6,089 bases of DNA from Alphaproteobacteria bacterium (lineage in GTDB: Bacteria; Pseudomonadota; Alphaproteobacteria; Reyranellales; Reyranellaceae): contig JABCYT010000234.1 of NCBI GenBank assembly GCA_013290035.1, positions 1 to 6,089 on the forward strand. The letters run 5' to 3'. This document shows positions 1-5,605 of the stretch, piece after piece. The first letter of the stretch is position 1; every line of letters begins with the position of its first letter. The notes beneath the pieces are model-generated. The model was not told where the DNA came from, ran no database searches, and worked only from the letters and a program-made list of their open reading frames with translations. Both the position numbers and the translations under genes were made by a program.

Positions 1-450
1 ATCGGCAACAACCCCGAGACCCGCGCCGTCGCCGAGGTCCTGCAGTCGATGACGGCCGAGGCCGGTTTCGATCTCAAGATACGCGTGGTCGAGGCGGCGA
101 CGGCGCTCAAGGCGGCCGAGGACGGCGATTTCCAGCTCTACGAAAACAACTGGAGTGGCCGCATCGACCCTGACGGCAATACGGTCCTCTACCAGACCTG
201 CGGCTCGCCGCTGAACACGGGGCGCTACTGCGACAAGGACATCGATGCCTGGCATCGCGAGGCCCGGGCCGCCAATGACTTGGCGACCCGCAAGGCGGTC
301 TACGAGAAGATCACCGCCAAATTCCTGACCGAGGGATGGATGATCTATCTCTTCCATCCGCAATACCTGATCGCTCACACCGCGCGGCTGGAGAATTTCA
401 AGCCGATGCCCGACGGCCTGATCCGCGTGATGGACGTGCGCCTGAAATAG
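1..450 (+). CDS. ABC transporter substrate-binding protein, family 5 (oligopeptide/dipeptide type), C-terminal part
   Basis: The reading frame is open from base 1 to a TAG stop at 448-450, giving the last 149 residues of a protein that begins outside the window. The periplasmic receptor of an oligopeptide/dipeptide-type ABC importer is the best match. Features typical of this family's C-terminal lobe are WSGRIDPDGN (about residues 52-61), CGSPLNTGRYCD (71-82), a helix with KAVYEKITAKF, and a closing segment with LENFKPMPDGL. The two cysteines flanking the PLNTGRY turn are close enough to form a disulfide in the periplasm, which is inference. The signal peptide and N-terminal lobe are not visible, so the ligand cannot be named; peptides, glutathione or other small solutes are all possible. 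No permease or ATPase gene follows. The next gene is convergent, so the rest of the transporter would have to lie upstream of the window. Confidence 0.88.
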   Translation: MGNNPETRAVAEVLQSMTAEAGFDLKIRVVEAATALKAAEDGDFQLYENNWSGRIDPDGNTVLYQTCGSPLNTGRYCDKDIDAWHREARAANDLATRKAVYEKITAKFLTEGWMIYLFHPQYLIAHTARLENFKPMPDGLIRVMDVRLK

Positions 451-529
451 GCTGGGGGCGCGCCACTCCAGTGGCGCGATCTTCCTTGGATCCAACAAAG
501 ACGCGCGACTGGAGTCGCGCGCCCCCAGC
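451..529. repeat. Nested palindromic element (two inverted hairpin units) between convergent genes
   Basis: Bases 451-478 and 502-529 form a 28-bp inverted repeat with two mismatches, separated by 23 bp. The outer 13 bp (451-463 with 517-529) match perfectly. Each arm is also a palindrome: 459-467 pairs with 470-478 and 502-510 pairs with 513-521, nine bp each. The two mismatched positions (C464/G473 in the left arm, G507/C516 in the right) are paired changes that keep each small hairpin intact. The element begins directly after the stop codon of the transporter gene and ends 2 bp before the argE stop. No T-tract follows either arm, so it is not a textbook intrinsic terminator. A dispersed REP-like repeat or a bidirectional 3'-end stabiliser is the likelier reading. 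Confidence 0.9.
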
Positions 530-531
530 AC

Positions 532-1701
532 TCAGTCCCGGCAGGCCCACTCCGCCATGCGCCGCATGAAGGCCTCGCAGGCGTCGATCTGCGAGGCGAG
601 GAGATATTCGTTGGGCTGGTGCGCCTGGGCGATGTCGCCCGGCCCGCACACCACGGTCGGCACGCCGAGCGTCTTGCGGAAGATGCCGGCCTCGGTGCCG
701 TAGACCACGCTGCCCACCGTGTTCGAACCCGACCAGGACCGCGCCAGAGTCTTGGCTTCGTCGTTGCCCTCCGACGAAAAGGCCGGGGTCGAGGAGCGCA
801 GCACCGTGCCGATCGCGGCCGCCGGGTGCTTGGCCTTCATCCTGGGCAGCAGCTCGGTTTCCAGCCAGTCGATGGCGCGCTTGCCGATGGCATCGATCGG
901 CTGGCCGGGCAGCTCGCGATAACCCCACAGCACCTCGCACTCGCGCGCCAGGATGTTGCCGGCCGTGCCGCCCATGATGGTGCCGACATTGAAGGTGGCG
1001 GCCGCCGGCATGAACTCGCTGTCCTTGGGCGCCTTGGCCTCGAGCTCGTCCTGCACCTGGTTGAGGTAGTGGATGAACTCGCCGGCGAAATGGATGGCGC
1101 TGACACCGAGATGGGTCATCGAGGAGTGCGCCTCGAAGCCCGTGAACTTGGTGATGTAGATCTGGGCGCCCTTGTGGGCATGGACCACCGTCATCATGGT
1201 CGGCTCGCCGATGATGATGGCGCGCGGGCGCGGCACCTCGCTCGCCATGCGGGCGGCCAGCGCATGGGCGCCGATGCAGCCGACCTCCTCGTCGTAGGAC
1301 AGCGCGAAATGGATCGGCCGCTTGAGCGGCGCCTTCTTGAACTCGGGCAGCATCGCCAGACCGATGGCGTAGAACGCCTTCATGTCGCAGGTGCCGCGGC
1401 CGTGATACTTGCCGTCCTTGAGCGTCAAGGTCCACGGATCGCTGTCCCACGGCTGGCCGTCGACCGGCACGACGTCGGTATGGCCGCTCAGCACCACGCC
1501 GTCCTTGACGTTGGGTCCGACGGTCGCGAACAGGTTGGCCTTGCTGCCGTCCTCGCTCGGCACCAGCTTCGAGTCGATGCCGTGCCCCTTGAGATAACCT
1601 TGAACGTACTCGATCAACGCCAGATTGGAATTGCGCGAAGTGGTGTCGAACGCCACGAGACGGCGCAGCATTTCGACGGAACCGACGATCTCTCCAGCCA
1701 T
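532..1701 (-). CDS. argE: Acetylornithine deacetylase (M20 family)
   Basis: This 389-residue cytoplasmic enzyme hydrolyses N2-acetylornithine to ornithine and acetate in arginine biosynthesis; its length is close to the E. coli enzyme (383). The M20 metal and catalytic set is complete: SGHTDVVP (His74, Asp76), GRGTCDMK (Asp106 as bridging ligand), YDEEVG (Glu138 as base, Glu139 as ligand), GEPT (Glu166) and GPGDIAQAHQPNEY (His361). FEAHSS at 189-194 marks the dimerisation-domain insert. The ATG at 1701 is preceded by AAAGGA (1706-1711) with a short 4-nt spacer. The gene follows folE after 33 bp on the same strand, so cotranscription is possible without a pathway link. It converges on the transporter fragment. 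ArgE and DapE are close relatives, but the CGPGDIAQAHQPNEY ending and GEPT favour ArgE. A paralogue acting on another N-acyl amino acid remains possible. Confidence 0.93.
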   Translation of the reverse strand: MAGEIVGSVEMLRRLVAFDTTSRNSNLALIEYVQGYLKGHGIDSKLVPSEDGSKANLFATVGPNVKDGVVLSGHTDVVPVDGQPWDSDPWTLTLKDGKYHGRGTCDMKAFYAIGLAMLPEFKKAPLKRPIHFALSYDEEVGCIGAHALAARMASEVPRPRAIIIGEPTMMTVVHAHKGAQIYITKFTGFEAHSSMTHLGVSAIHFAGEFIHYLNQVQDELEAKAPKDSEFMPAAATFNVGTIMGGTAGNILARECEVLWGYRELPGQPIDAIGKRAIDWLETELLPRMKAKHPAAAIGTVLRSSTPAFSSEGNDEAKTLARSWSGSNTVGSVVYGTEAGIFRKTLGVPTVVCGPGDIAQAHQPNEYLLASQIDACEAFMRRMAEWACRD

Positions 1702-1734
1702 GATATCCTTTGTTCTGCTCAGATGCCCTGGTTC

Positions 1735-2361
1735 TTAGATGGACGTCCGACCGATCATGGTCAGGAATTCCCGGCGCGTCTCGCCGTTGTCGCGAAAGGC
1801 GCCCAGCATGCGGCTGGTCACCATGGTGACATCGGACTTGTGCACGCCGCGCGTGGTCATGCACTGGTGCGCCGCCTCGATGACGACGGCGACACCGCGC
1901 GGCTGCAGCACCTCCTGCAGCGTGTTGGCGATCTGCGCCGTGAGCTTCTCCTGGATCTGCAGGCGATGGGCGTAGGCGTCGACCACGCGCGCGAGCTTGC
2001 TGATGCCGACGACGCGCTTGTCGGGCAGGTAGCCGACATGAACCTTGCCGATGATCGGCACCATGTGGTGCTCGCAATGCGATTCGAGCCTGATGTCGCG
2101 CAGCGCCACGACCTCGTCGTAGCCCTCGACCTCTTCGAAGGTCCGCTGCAGCATGTCGCGCGGATCCTGATCGTAGCCGGCGAAGTATTCCTCGTAGGAG
2201 CGCACGACGCGATCTGGCGTGCCGGCGAGACCCTCGCGCTCGGGATCGTCGCCCGCCCAGCGCAGCAGCGTGCGGACCGCCTCTTCGGCTTCCTCGCGCG
2301 AGGGGCGCAGCGGGCCGGCGGCGAGCGAGACCATCTCGCCCTTCTTCAGCATCCTGTTCAT
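1735..2361 (-). CDS. folE: GTP cyclohydrolase I (type IA)
   Basis: This 208-residue enzyme converts GTP to 7,8-dihydroneopterin triphosphate, the first step of tetrahydrofolate synthesis; family members form cytoplasmic decamers. The signature is intact: [11 protein letters not shown] (Cys96 and His99 as zinc ligands, His98 catalytic), [22 protein letters not shown] (119-140, the second family signature) and [13 protein letters not shown], whose Cys167 is the third zinc ligand. A type IA enzyme with all zinc ligands is expected to be zinc-dependent. The ATG at 2361 has GAGGGG (2368-2373) six bases upstream, which favours it over in-frame ATGs at codons 4 and 10. That ribosome site overlaps the apaG stop codon only 10 bp away, so translation is probably coupled to apaG. 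argE follows after 33 bp. Confidence 0.96.
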   Translation of the reverse strand: MNRMLKKGEMVSLAAGPLRPSREEAEEAVRTLLRWAGDDPEREGLAGTPDRVVRSYEEYFAGYDQDPRDMLQRTFEEVEGYDEVVALRDIRLESHCEHHMVPIIGKVHVGYLPDKRVVGISKLARVVDAYAHRLQIQEKLTAQIANTLQEVLQPRGVAVVIEAAHQCMTTRGVHKSDVTMVTSRMLGAFRDNGETRREFLTMIGRTSI

Positions 2362-2367
2362 GTCGTT

Positions 2368-2373
2368 CCCCTC
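2368..2373 (-). promoter_or_regulatory. folE ribosome binding site overlapping the apaG stop
   Basis: Read on the minus strand these bases are GAGGGG, six bases before the folE ATG. They share bases 2372-2373 with the apaG TGA (2374-2372). This supports the chosen folE start and suggests that ribosomes finishing apaG reinitiate on folE. It is the strongest Shine-Dalgarno sequence I see in the window. Confidence 0.7.
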
Positions 2374-2764
2374 AGTTGAGCCGGCGCTCGGCGGCGGGTG
2401 TGTCGAGTGAAAAGGTCGGAATCTCGATATCGAAGGTCTCGCCGGACTCAGTCACCATCTGGTACGCGCCGCCCATGAAGCCCCAGGGCGTGGAGAGCGA
2501 CGTGCCGGAAGTGTACTCGAACATCTCGCCGGGGCGCAGCATCGGCGTCTTGCCGACCACGCCGGGTCCCTTGACCTCCTGCCGGCGGTCGAGCGCATCG
2601 GTGATCTTCCAATGACGGCTGCGCAACTGCACCGCGATATCGCCCTTGTTCTCGATGCGGACCTGATAGGCCCAGACGAACTGGGATTTGGCCGGATCGG
2701 ACTGGTCAGGCAGATATTGCGGCCTGACGGTGACCTGAATGGCACGGGTTGTGGCTGTATACAT
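2372..2764 (-). CDS. apaG: ApaG domain protein (Co2+/Mg2+ efflux-associated family)
   Basis: This is a 130-residue single-domain protein with an FN3-like beta sandwich. The match runs the whole length: [13 protein letters not shown] at the start, [31 protein letters not shown], then the hallmark block with [21 protein letters not shown] and GGAYQM, and finally IPTFSLDTP. ApaG is annotated from Salmonella CorD work as linked to Co2+ resistance and Mg2+ efflux, but its biochemical role is unsettled. The frame is open 24 codons further, to an ATG at 2836, but that extension has no family-like residues and no ribosome site. The ATG at 2764 matches the usual MY start, with AGGG about 12 bases upstream. 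The gene is likely cotranscribed with folE. The neighbour one step upstream is a cation-efflux-like protein, a suggestive but unproven pairing. Confidence 0.93.
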   Translation of the reverse strand: MYTATTRAIQVTVRPQYLPDQSDPAKSQFVWAYQVRIENKGDIAVQLRSRHWKITDALDRRQEVKGPGVVGKTPMLRPGEMFEYTSGTSLSTPWGFMGGAYQMVTESGETFDIEIPTFSLDTPAAERRLN

Positions 2765-2880
2765 CGTGCGAGGTGTCCCTGGGCCTCTGACATGGGATCT
2801 TCCGCCGAAAAGGTCAAATCGGTCCAGAGCGGACATTCGATCGGCAAATCAGCCTCATGCCGAGGAGCGACCGCCTCCAT
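2765..2880. other. Intergenic spacer upstream of apaG
   Basis: This 116-bp gap between the CDF-like stop and the apaG start is the longest non-coding stretch in the window. It probably holds the promoter of the apaG-folE-argE run. A TTGACC box on the minus strand (2817-2812) resembles a -35, but the bases 17 nt downstream (CATGTC) are a poor -10. I see no strong hairpin and no convincing terminator for the gene before it. Confidence 0.4.
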
Positions 2881-3798
2881 CTAGAGCCATCGCGGGTCGG
2901 CGGTGAAGTCGATGGTGAGCCAGCGCTGCGGGCCCTCGCCGCCGATCGCCTCGGCGATCTCGCGACGGATTGCGTCGACGGTAGCCACATTGTCGAGCCG
3001 CATATTGGCCGGAACCGCGATGTGGATCTCGATGAACTGGGCGCGTCCGACCTTGGCGACGTAGCTCGTGTAGGTCTTGAAGCCATGGCGGGCGACGACG
3101 GCATCCATGACGCTGCGGACATGCGCGTCGAGCTCCGGCGGGGTGATCAGCAGGATTTCCTGCAGCGCCTTGCGCACGGTGCGAATCGGCACGAACACCA
3201 GGCAAAGCGTCAGCAGCGCCAGGACGACGGGATCGGCGTAGGGCGTGAGGTCGCCGTAGCGCGTGCCTTTCAGCGACCAGGCGATGGCGAAGGCGACCAG
3301 CAGCGCGGAGGTGATCGCCGCAGACATCAGCCAACTCTGCGCGTCGAGCCGGACGAAATCCGAGCCGATCTTGCGGTTGGCCCGGAACTCGTAGTAGCCC
3401 ATGCCGAAGCAGACGACGCAGACCGTGATCGCATAGGCAATCGCCCAATCGAAATCGAGCTGACGGCCGCCCGCCAGGAAACTGTCGACCGCGTTCAGGA
3501 AGGCGTAGAAGCAGAGCAGCATCAGCGTGCCGCCGTTGAAGGCCAGCACCATGGGCTCGATGTGCCAGTAGCCGAACTGGAAGCGCCGGTTGTCGTTCTC
3601 CCGGCTGACCAGCTGCGAGACGAACAGCGCCAGGCCCGACATCGCCGCATCGATGGCGGCAAACACGCCGTCGAACACGATCGACAGCGAGCCCGACAGC
3701 AGGCCGAACACGACGCCGAACAGCGAGACGACGACCGTCACGCCGATCGACAGTCGCAGGATCCTCTGTTCCGCACCGGCCTGCAGCATGCCGCGCAT
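2881..3798 (-). CDS. Cation diffusion facilitator (cation efflux) family protein with atypical metal site
   Basis: This 305-residue inner-membrane protein has about six hydrophobic segments (roughly 13-36, 39-63, 84-106, 117-137, 153-176, 187-207). A cytoplasmic C-terminal domain of CDF type follows from about 218, including VGRAQFIEIHIAVP and the ending LTIDFTADPRW. CDF proteins exchange Zn2+, Fe2+, Mn2+ or Co2+ for protons. Here the fold is recognisable, but the usual TM2 DxxxD reads D43-GVF-A47, with another Asp at 50. The TM5 stretch 153-176 has no His and no Asp where HxxxD is expected. Substrate and even transport activity are therefore uncertain. The ATG at 3798 has GGGA nine bases upstream (3811-3808), lying in a dyad arm; the ATG at 3789 is an alternative without a good ribosome site. 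apaG follows after 116 bp. Confidence 0.82.
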   Translation of the reverse strand: MRGMLQAGAEQRILRLSIGVTVVVSLFGVVFGLLSGSLSIVFDGVFAAIDAAMSGLALFVSQLVSRENDNRRFQFGYWHIEPMVLAFNGGTLMLLCFYAFLNAVDSFLAGGRQLDFDWAIAYAITVCVVCFGMGYYEFRANRKIGSDFVRLDAQSWLMSAAITSALLVAFAIAWSLKGTRYGDLTPYADPVVLALLTLCLVFVPIRTVRKALQEILLITPPELDAHVRSVMDAVVARHGFKTYTSYVAKVGRAQFIEIHIAVPANMRLDNVATVDAIRREIAEAIGGEGPQRWLTIDFTADPRWL

Positions 3799-3801
3799 TA
3801 T

Positions 3802-3853
3802 CCGTCATCCCGACCGGAGCGCGAAGCGCGGAGCGGAGGGCTCGGGATGACGG
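3802..3853. repeat. Intergenic inverted repeat between the thioesterase and CDF-like genes
   Basis: CCGTCATCCCGA (3802-3813) pairs perfectly over 12 bp with TCGGGATGACGG (3842-3853). The 28-bp interior is rich in GGAGCG/GAAGCG and contains a small GCGC-GAA-GCGC hairpin (3819-3829). The right arm ends on the base just before the thioesterase stop codon (3856-3854), and the left arm begins 3 bp from the CDF-like ATG, so the dyad nearly fills this gap. From memory, GTCATCCCGA...GAGCG...GAAGCG motifs are dispersed palindromic repeats in many alphaproteobacteria; a genome count would confirm that here. No T-run follows, so terminator function is doubtful. It contains the only likely ribosome site for the CDF-like gene. 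Confidence 0.88.
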
Positions 3854-4327
3854 CTACAGCGGGAAGATCAGGCAGGTCGTGGTGCCGTGCGCGAGCAGCT
3901 TGCCGGCGCCGTCGTAGAGTTTGCCCTCCGACGTGGCGATGCGCGATCCGACGTTGATCACCTTGCCTTCGACCCTGACCGGACCGGTCATGTCGGTCAT
4001 GGTGCGCACATAGTTCACCTTGATCTCGAGCGTCGTGAAGCCGGCGCCGGCCTCGAGCGTGGTGTGGATGCAACAGCCCATCACCGAATCGAGCAGGGTG
4101 GCGGCGATGCCGCCATGGACGGTGCCGAGCGGGTTGTAATGACCGAACACCGGCGTGTAGGTGAACACCACCCGGCCGAATTCCACTTCCGCAATGTCGA
4201 AGCCCAGCACCTCGGAGATCGGCGGCGCCGGAAAACGGCCCTCCATCAGGCCCTTGATCAGGGTCAGCCCGTCCATGGTGCGCACCTGGTCCAGCGGCAC
4301 CACGCCAAAACCCGCCGCGGCGGCCAT
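3854..4327 (-). CDS. PaaI-family hotdog-fold thioesterase
   Basis: This 157-residue cytoplasmic acyl-CoA thioesterase of the hotdog fold hydrolyses acyl- or aryl-acyl-CoA; the substrate cannot be read from sequence. The hotdog signature is clear: HYNPLGTVHGGIAATLLDSV, with Asn65, Gly68, HGG at 71-73 and the putative catalytic Asp80 on the central helix. Strands typical of the family follow (FTTLEIKVNYVR, VRVEGKVINVGSR, KLLAHGTTTCLIF). An N-terminal helix of about 35 residues precedes the domain, as in longer PaaI relatives. The frame is open to 4462, and ATGs exist at 4339 and 4327. I chose 4327 because GGAGA (4333-4337) sits five bases before it, whereas 4339 has no ribosome site. The gene is divergent from marR, its probable regulator. 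Phenylacetate catabolism should not be assumed, because no other paa gene is present. Confidence 0.88.
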   Translation of the reverse strand: MAAAAGFGVVPLDQVRTMDGLTLIKGLMEGRFPAPPISEVLGFDIAEVEFGRVVFTYTPVFGHYNPLGTVHGGIAATLLDSVMGCCIHTTLEAGAGFTTLEIKVNYVRTMTDMTGPVRVEGKVINVGSRIATSEGKLYDGAGKLLAHGTTTCLIFPL

Positions 4328-4332
4328 CGTCG

Positions 4333-4337
4333 TCTCC
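4333..4337 (-). promoter_or_regulatory. Ribosome binding site deciding the thioesterase start
   Basis: On the minus strand these bases read GGAGA, five bases before the ATG at 4327. The sequence overlaps the competing ATG at 4339-4337, which itself lacks any purine-rich upstream motif. This argues for the shorter, 157-residue product. Confidence 0.6.
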
Positions 4338-4342
4338 ATCGG

Positions 4343-4383
4343 ATATTTACGTGCATATACACATTGAGCCTTTGCCGGCGCAA
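4343..4383. promoter_or_regulatory. Divergent promoter region with candidate MarR operator
   Basis: The spacer between the thioesterase and marR starts is conspicuously AT-rich at 4341-4366 within a GC-rich window. Bases 4343-4358 form an imperfect palindrome, ATATTTAC/GTGCATAT, with half-sites matching at six of eight positions, the size MarR dimers usually bind. On the minus strand a weak sigma70-like promoter for the thioesterase can be drawn: TTGCGC (4383-4378), an 18-bp spacer, and TATATG (4359-4354). Its -10 lies inside the palindrome, which would suit repression. The box matches are modest and the assignment is inference. Confidence 0.4.
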
Positions 4384-4406
4384 GCGCGGGCGGTAATCTC
4401 CCTGTC

Positions 4407-4853
4407 ATGTCGCCTGCGCCCCCGCTTCGCCTCTCGCCTGCCGAATGCACGTGCTTTCGCATCCGCGGCGCCGCCCGGAGGGTGACGCAGATCTACAGCC
4501 GGCATCTGGCGCCGACCGGGCTTAGGATCTCGCAATTCTCCCTGCTGGGCTTCGTCGCCGCCGAAGGGCCGATCTCGATCGGCCGATTGTCCGATCGCCT
4601 GGCGACCGATCGGACGACGCTCACACGCAACCTGCGTCCGCTGCTGCAAGGCGGTCTGGTCGAACGCGCCACGTCGGGCGACAAACGCCGGCATGAGCTG
4701 GTGGCGACGCCGGACGGCCGCGCCTTGTTCAAGCGGGCCCTGCCGCTGTGGGGCGCCGCCGAACAGGAAGTGCGGGCGGCGATGGGCGCCCGGCTCACCG
4801 CCGACCTGCACGGCGCCCTCGACCGCTCGATGGAAAAACTGGCGGCGCTCTGA
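4407..4853 (+). CDS. MarR-family winged-helix transcriptional regulator
   Basis: This 148-residue DNA-binding dimer is of usual MarR length. Helix 1 (FRIRGAARRVTQIYSRHLAPTGL) leads into QFSLLGFVAAEG, then the helix-turn-helix with ISIGRLSDRLATDRTTLTRNLRPLLQGGLV. The wing SGDKRRHELVATPDGRALF carries the conserved Asp and Arg, and a C-terminal dimerisation helix follows. Cys16 in TCFRIRGAARRVTQIY lines up with the peroxide-sensing Cys15 of Bacillus OhrR, and Tyr30 with its Tyr29, though the other OhrR tyrosine is Arg20 here. The gene is divergent from the thioesterase gene, 79 bp from its start, so it most likely controls that gene and itself. The ATG at 4407 has no obvious Shine-Dalgarno. An in-frame TGA at 4365-4367 limits any upstream extension. 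It converges on tenA. Confidence 0.9.
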   Translation: MSPAPPLRLSPAECTCFRIRGAARRVTQIYSRHLAPTGLRISQFSLLGFVAAEGPISIGRLSDRLATDRTTLTRNLRPLLQGGLVERATSGDKRRHELVATPDGRALFKRALPLWGAAEQEVRAAMGARLTADLHGALDRSMEKLAAL

Positions 4854-4873
4854 CTGTCGGCTCCGCCCTTCTG

Positions 4874-4946
4874 TCGTCCTGAGCGAAGCGAAGAACCTCA
4901 TCGCCGCTTGCCACGGGCATGAGATCCTTCGCTGCGCTCAGGATGA
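4874..4946. repeat. Intergenic inverted repeat between convergent marR and tenA
   Basis: Bases 4874-4901 and 4919-4946 are 28-bp arms that match at 24 positions, and one of the four differences is a G-T wobble; the loop is 17 nt. The left arm contains TCCTGAGCGAAGCGAAG and the right arm its near complement. From memory this resembles a dispersed TCCTGAGCGAAGCGAAGGATC motif seen in many high-GC bacterial genomes. The element occupies most of the 105-bp gap between the marR stop (4853) and the tenA stop (4959). No T-tract borders it, so it may protect or end both converging transcripts without being a classical intrinsic terminator. Confidence 0.88.
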
Positions 4947-4958
4947 GAGGAAAAGCCT

Positions 4959-5570
4959 TTAGACGTTGGCGTCGAAGAAGCCGTATTCGAGCTCCATGGC
5001 GCGGCGATAATTGGCGCGCACCGGCGCGCTGTCCGTGGCGTGGCGGTCGAGCAGCGCCTCAAGCCGCACCGCCAGGGCCTCGAAATTGGGATCGGCGTAG
5101 GTCCTGATCCACTCGTCGTAGAGCGGCGCCACCTCGCGCTCGGCGAGCGAGCGGCCGAGGAAAGCGTAGAGCCGCATGCAGGGCGTCATGGCGGCGATCG
5201 TCGCGCCGAGATCGCCGAGCTCGGCGGTCTCGAGCAGGAAGCCGGTATAGGCGGTGGTCGCTGCGATGGGCGACGCGCCGCCCAGCTCGACCTGCCAGCG
5301 CTGGGCGTAGCTCTCGTGCAGCCCGAGCTCCTCGCGCACGCCGCCGATCAGGTCGGCAAAGCTCTGGATGTCCTCGCGCGTCGTGCTGTAGGCGAGACAA
5401 AAGGCGTAGGAGCGCGCGAAGGCTTCGAGGAAATAGGCATCCTGCGCCACGTAGCCCTTGAAGCTGTCGATCGCGAGCGAGCCGTCACCCAGCCCGCGCA
5501 CGAAGCGGTGGGCAAGGACGCGCTGGGCCAGATCGGTATTGGCGTCCCACAGGGTCTTTGCCAGCGACAT
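4959..5570 (-). CDS. tenA: TenA family aminopyrimidine aminohydrolase (thiaminase II), thiamine salvage
   Basis: This 203-residue all-helical enzyme belongs to the TenA/THI-4 family. Members hydrolyse aminomethyl- or formylamino-aminopyrimidines from degraded thiamine to HMP, and can cleave thiamine itself. The key positions are present: FKGYVAQDAYFLEAFAR with Asp44, TPCMRLY with the nucleophilic Cys131 and Tyr135 (Bacillus Cys135 region), and LEYGFFDA with Glu195 (Bacillus Glu205). It is therefore the Cys-containing TenA_C type. Other family landmarks are HESY near 85, TTAYTGFLLE and YDEWIRTYADPNF. It ends just after the active-site Glu helix, shorter than the Bacillus enzyme. The ATG at 5570 gives the standard MSLAKTLWDAN start, but the ribosome site is weak (GAGG about 14 bases upstream). 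The gene lies 35 bp behind metZ and may rely on its transcript. There is no room for a TPP riboswitch in that gap. Confidence 0.92.
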   Translation of the reverse strand: MSLAKTLWDANTDLAQRVLAHRFVRGLGDGSLAIDSFKGYVAQDAYFLEAFARSYAFCLAYSTTREDIQSFADLIGGVREELGLHESYAQRWQVELGGASPIAATTAYTGFLLETAELGDLGATIAAMTPCMRLYAFLGRSLAEREVAPLYDEWIRTYADPNFEALAVRLEALLDRHATDSAPVRANYRRAMELEYGFFDANV

Positions 5571-5605
5571 CGCCGCGTCAACCGCCTCGCCTGGCCACCG
5601 CGTTT

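Noticed and set aside
451..529. Intrinsic terminator, or short CRISPR-like repeat.
   Set aside because: There is no T-tract on either side, and only two inverted units with no spacer array, so neither model fits.
398..2077. A 559-codon open frame on the minus strand and a 586-codon frame on the plus strand (619-2379) spanning argE and folE.
   Set aside because: Both overlap two intact, motif-complete genes and have the Arg/Ala/His-rich composition of out-of-frame reading in GC-rich DNA. Neither resembles a protein family.
2795..2817. A sigma70-like promoter for apaG (TTGACC with CATGTC).
   Set aside because: The -35 is fair, but the -10 matches at only two of six positions. I mention it only in the spacer note.
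2765..2836. The 24-codon N-terminal extension of apaG to an ATG at 2836.
   Set aside because: No ribosome site precedes it, ApaG proteins usually start at the MY motif, and the extension has no family-like residues.
2857..3957. A 366-codon plus-strand frame antisense to the CDF-like gene.
   Set aside because: It has low-complexity, Arg/Asp/Gln/His-rich content typical of an antisense shadow and no recognisable domain. The minus-strand gene has clear membrane segments and a CDF C-terminal domain.
4328..4462. The 45-codon N-terminal extension of the thioesterase to 4462.
   Set aside because: It would run through the AT-rich divergent promoter region and overlap the start of marR. A good ribosome site supports the ATG at 4327.
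5571..5605. TPP riboswitch upstream of tenA.
   Set aside because: The gap to metZ is only 35 bp, too short for the THI element, and no THI-box sequence is seen.
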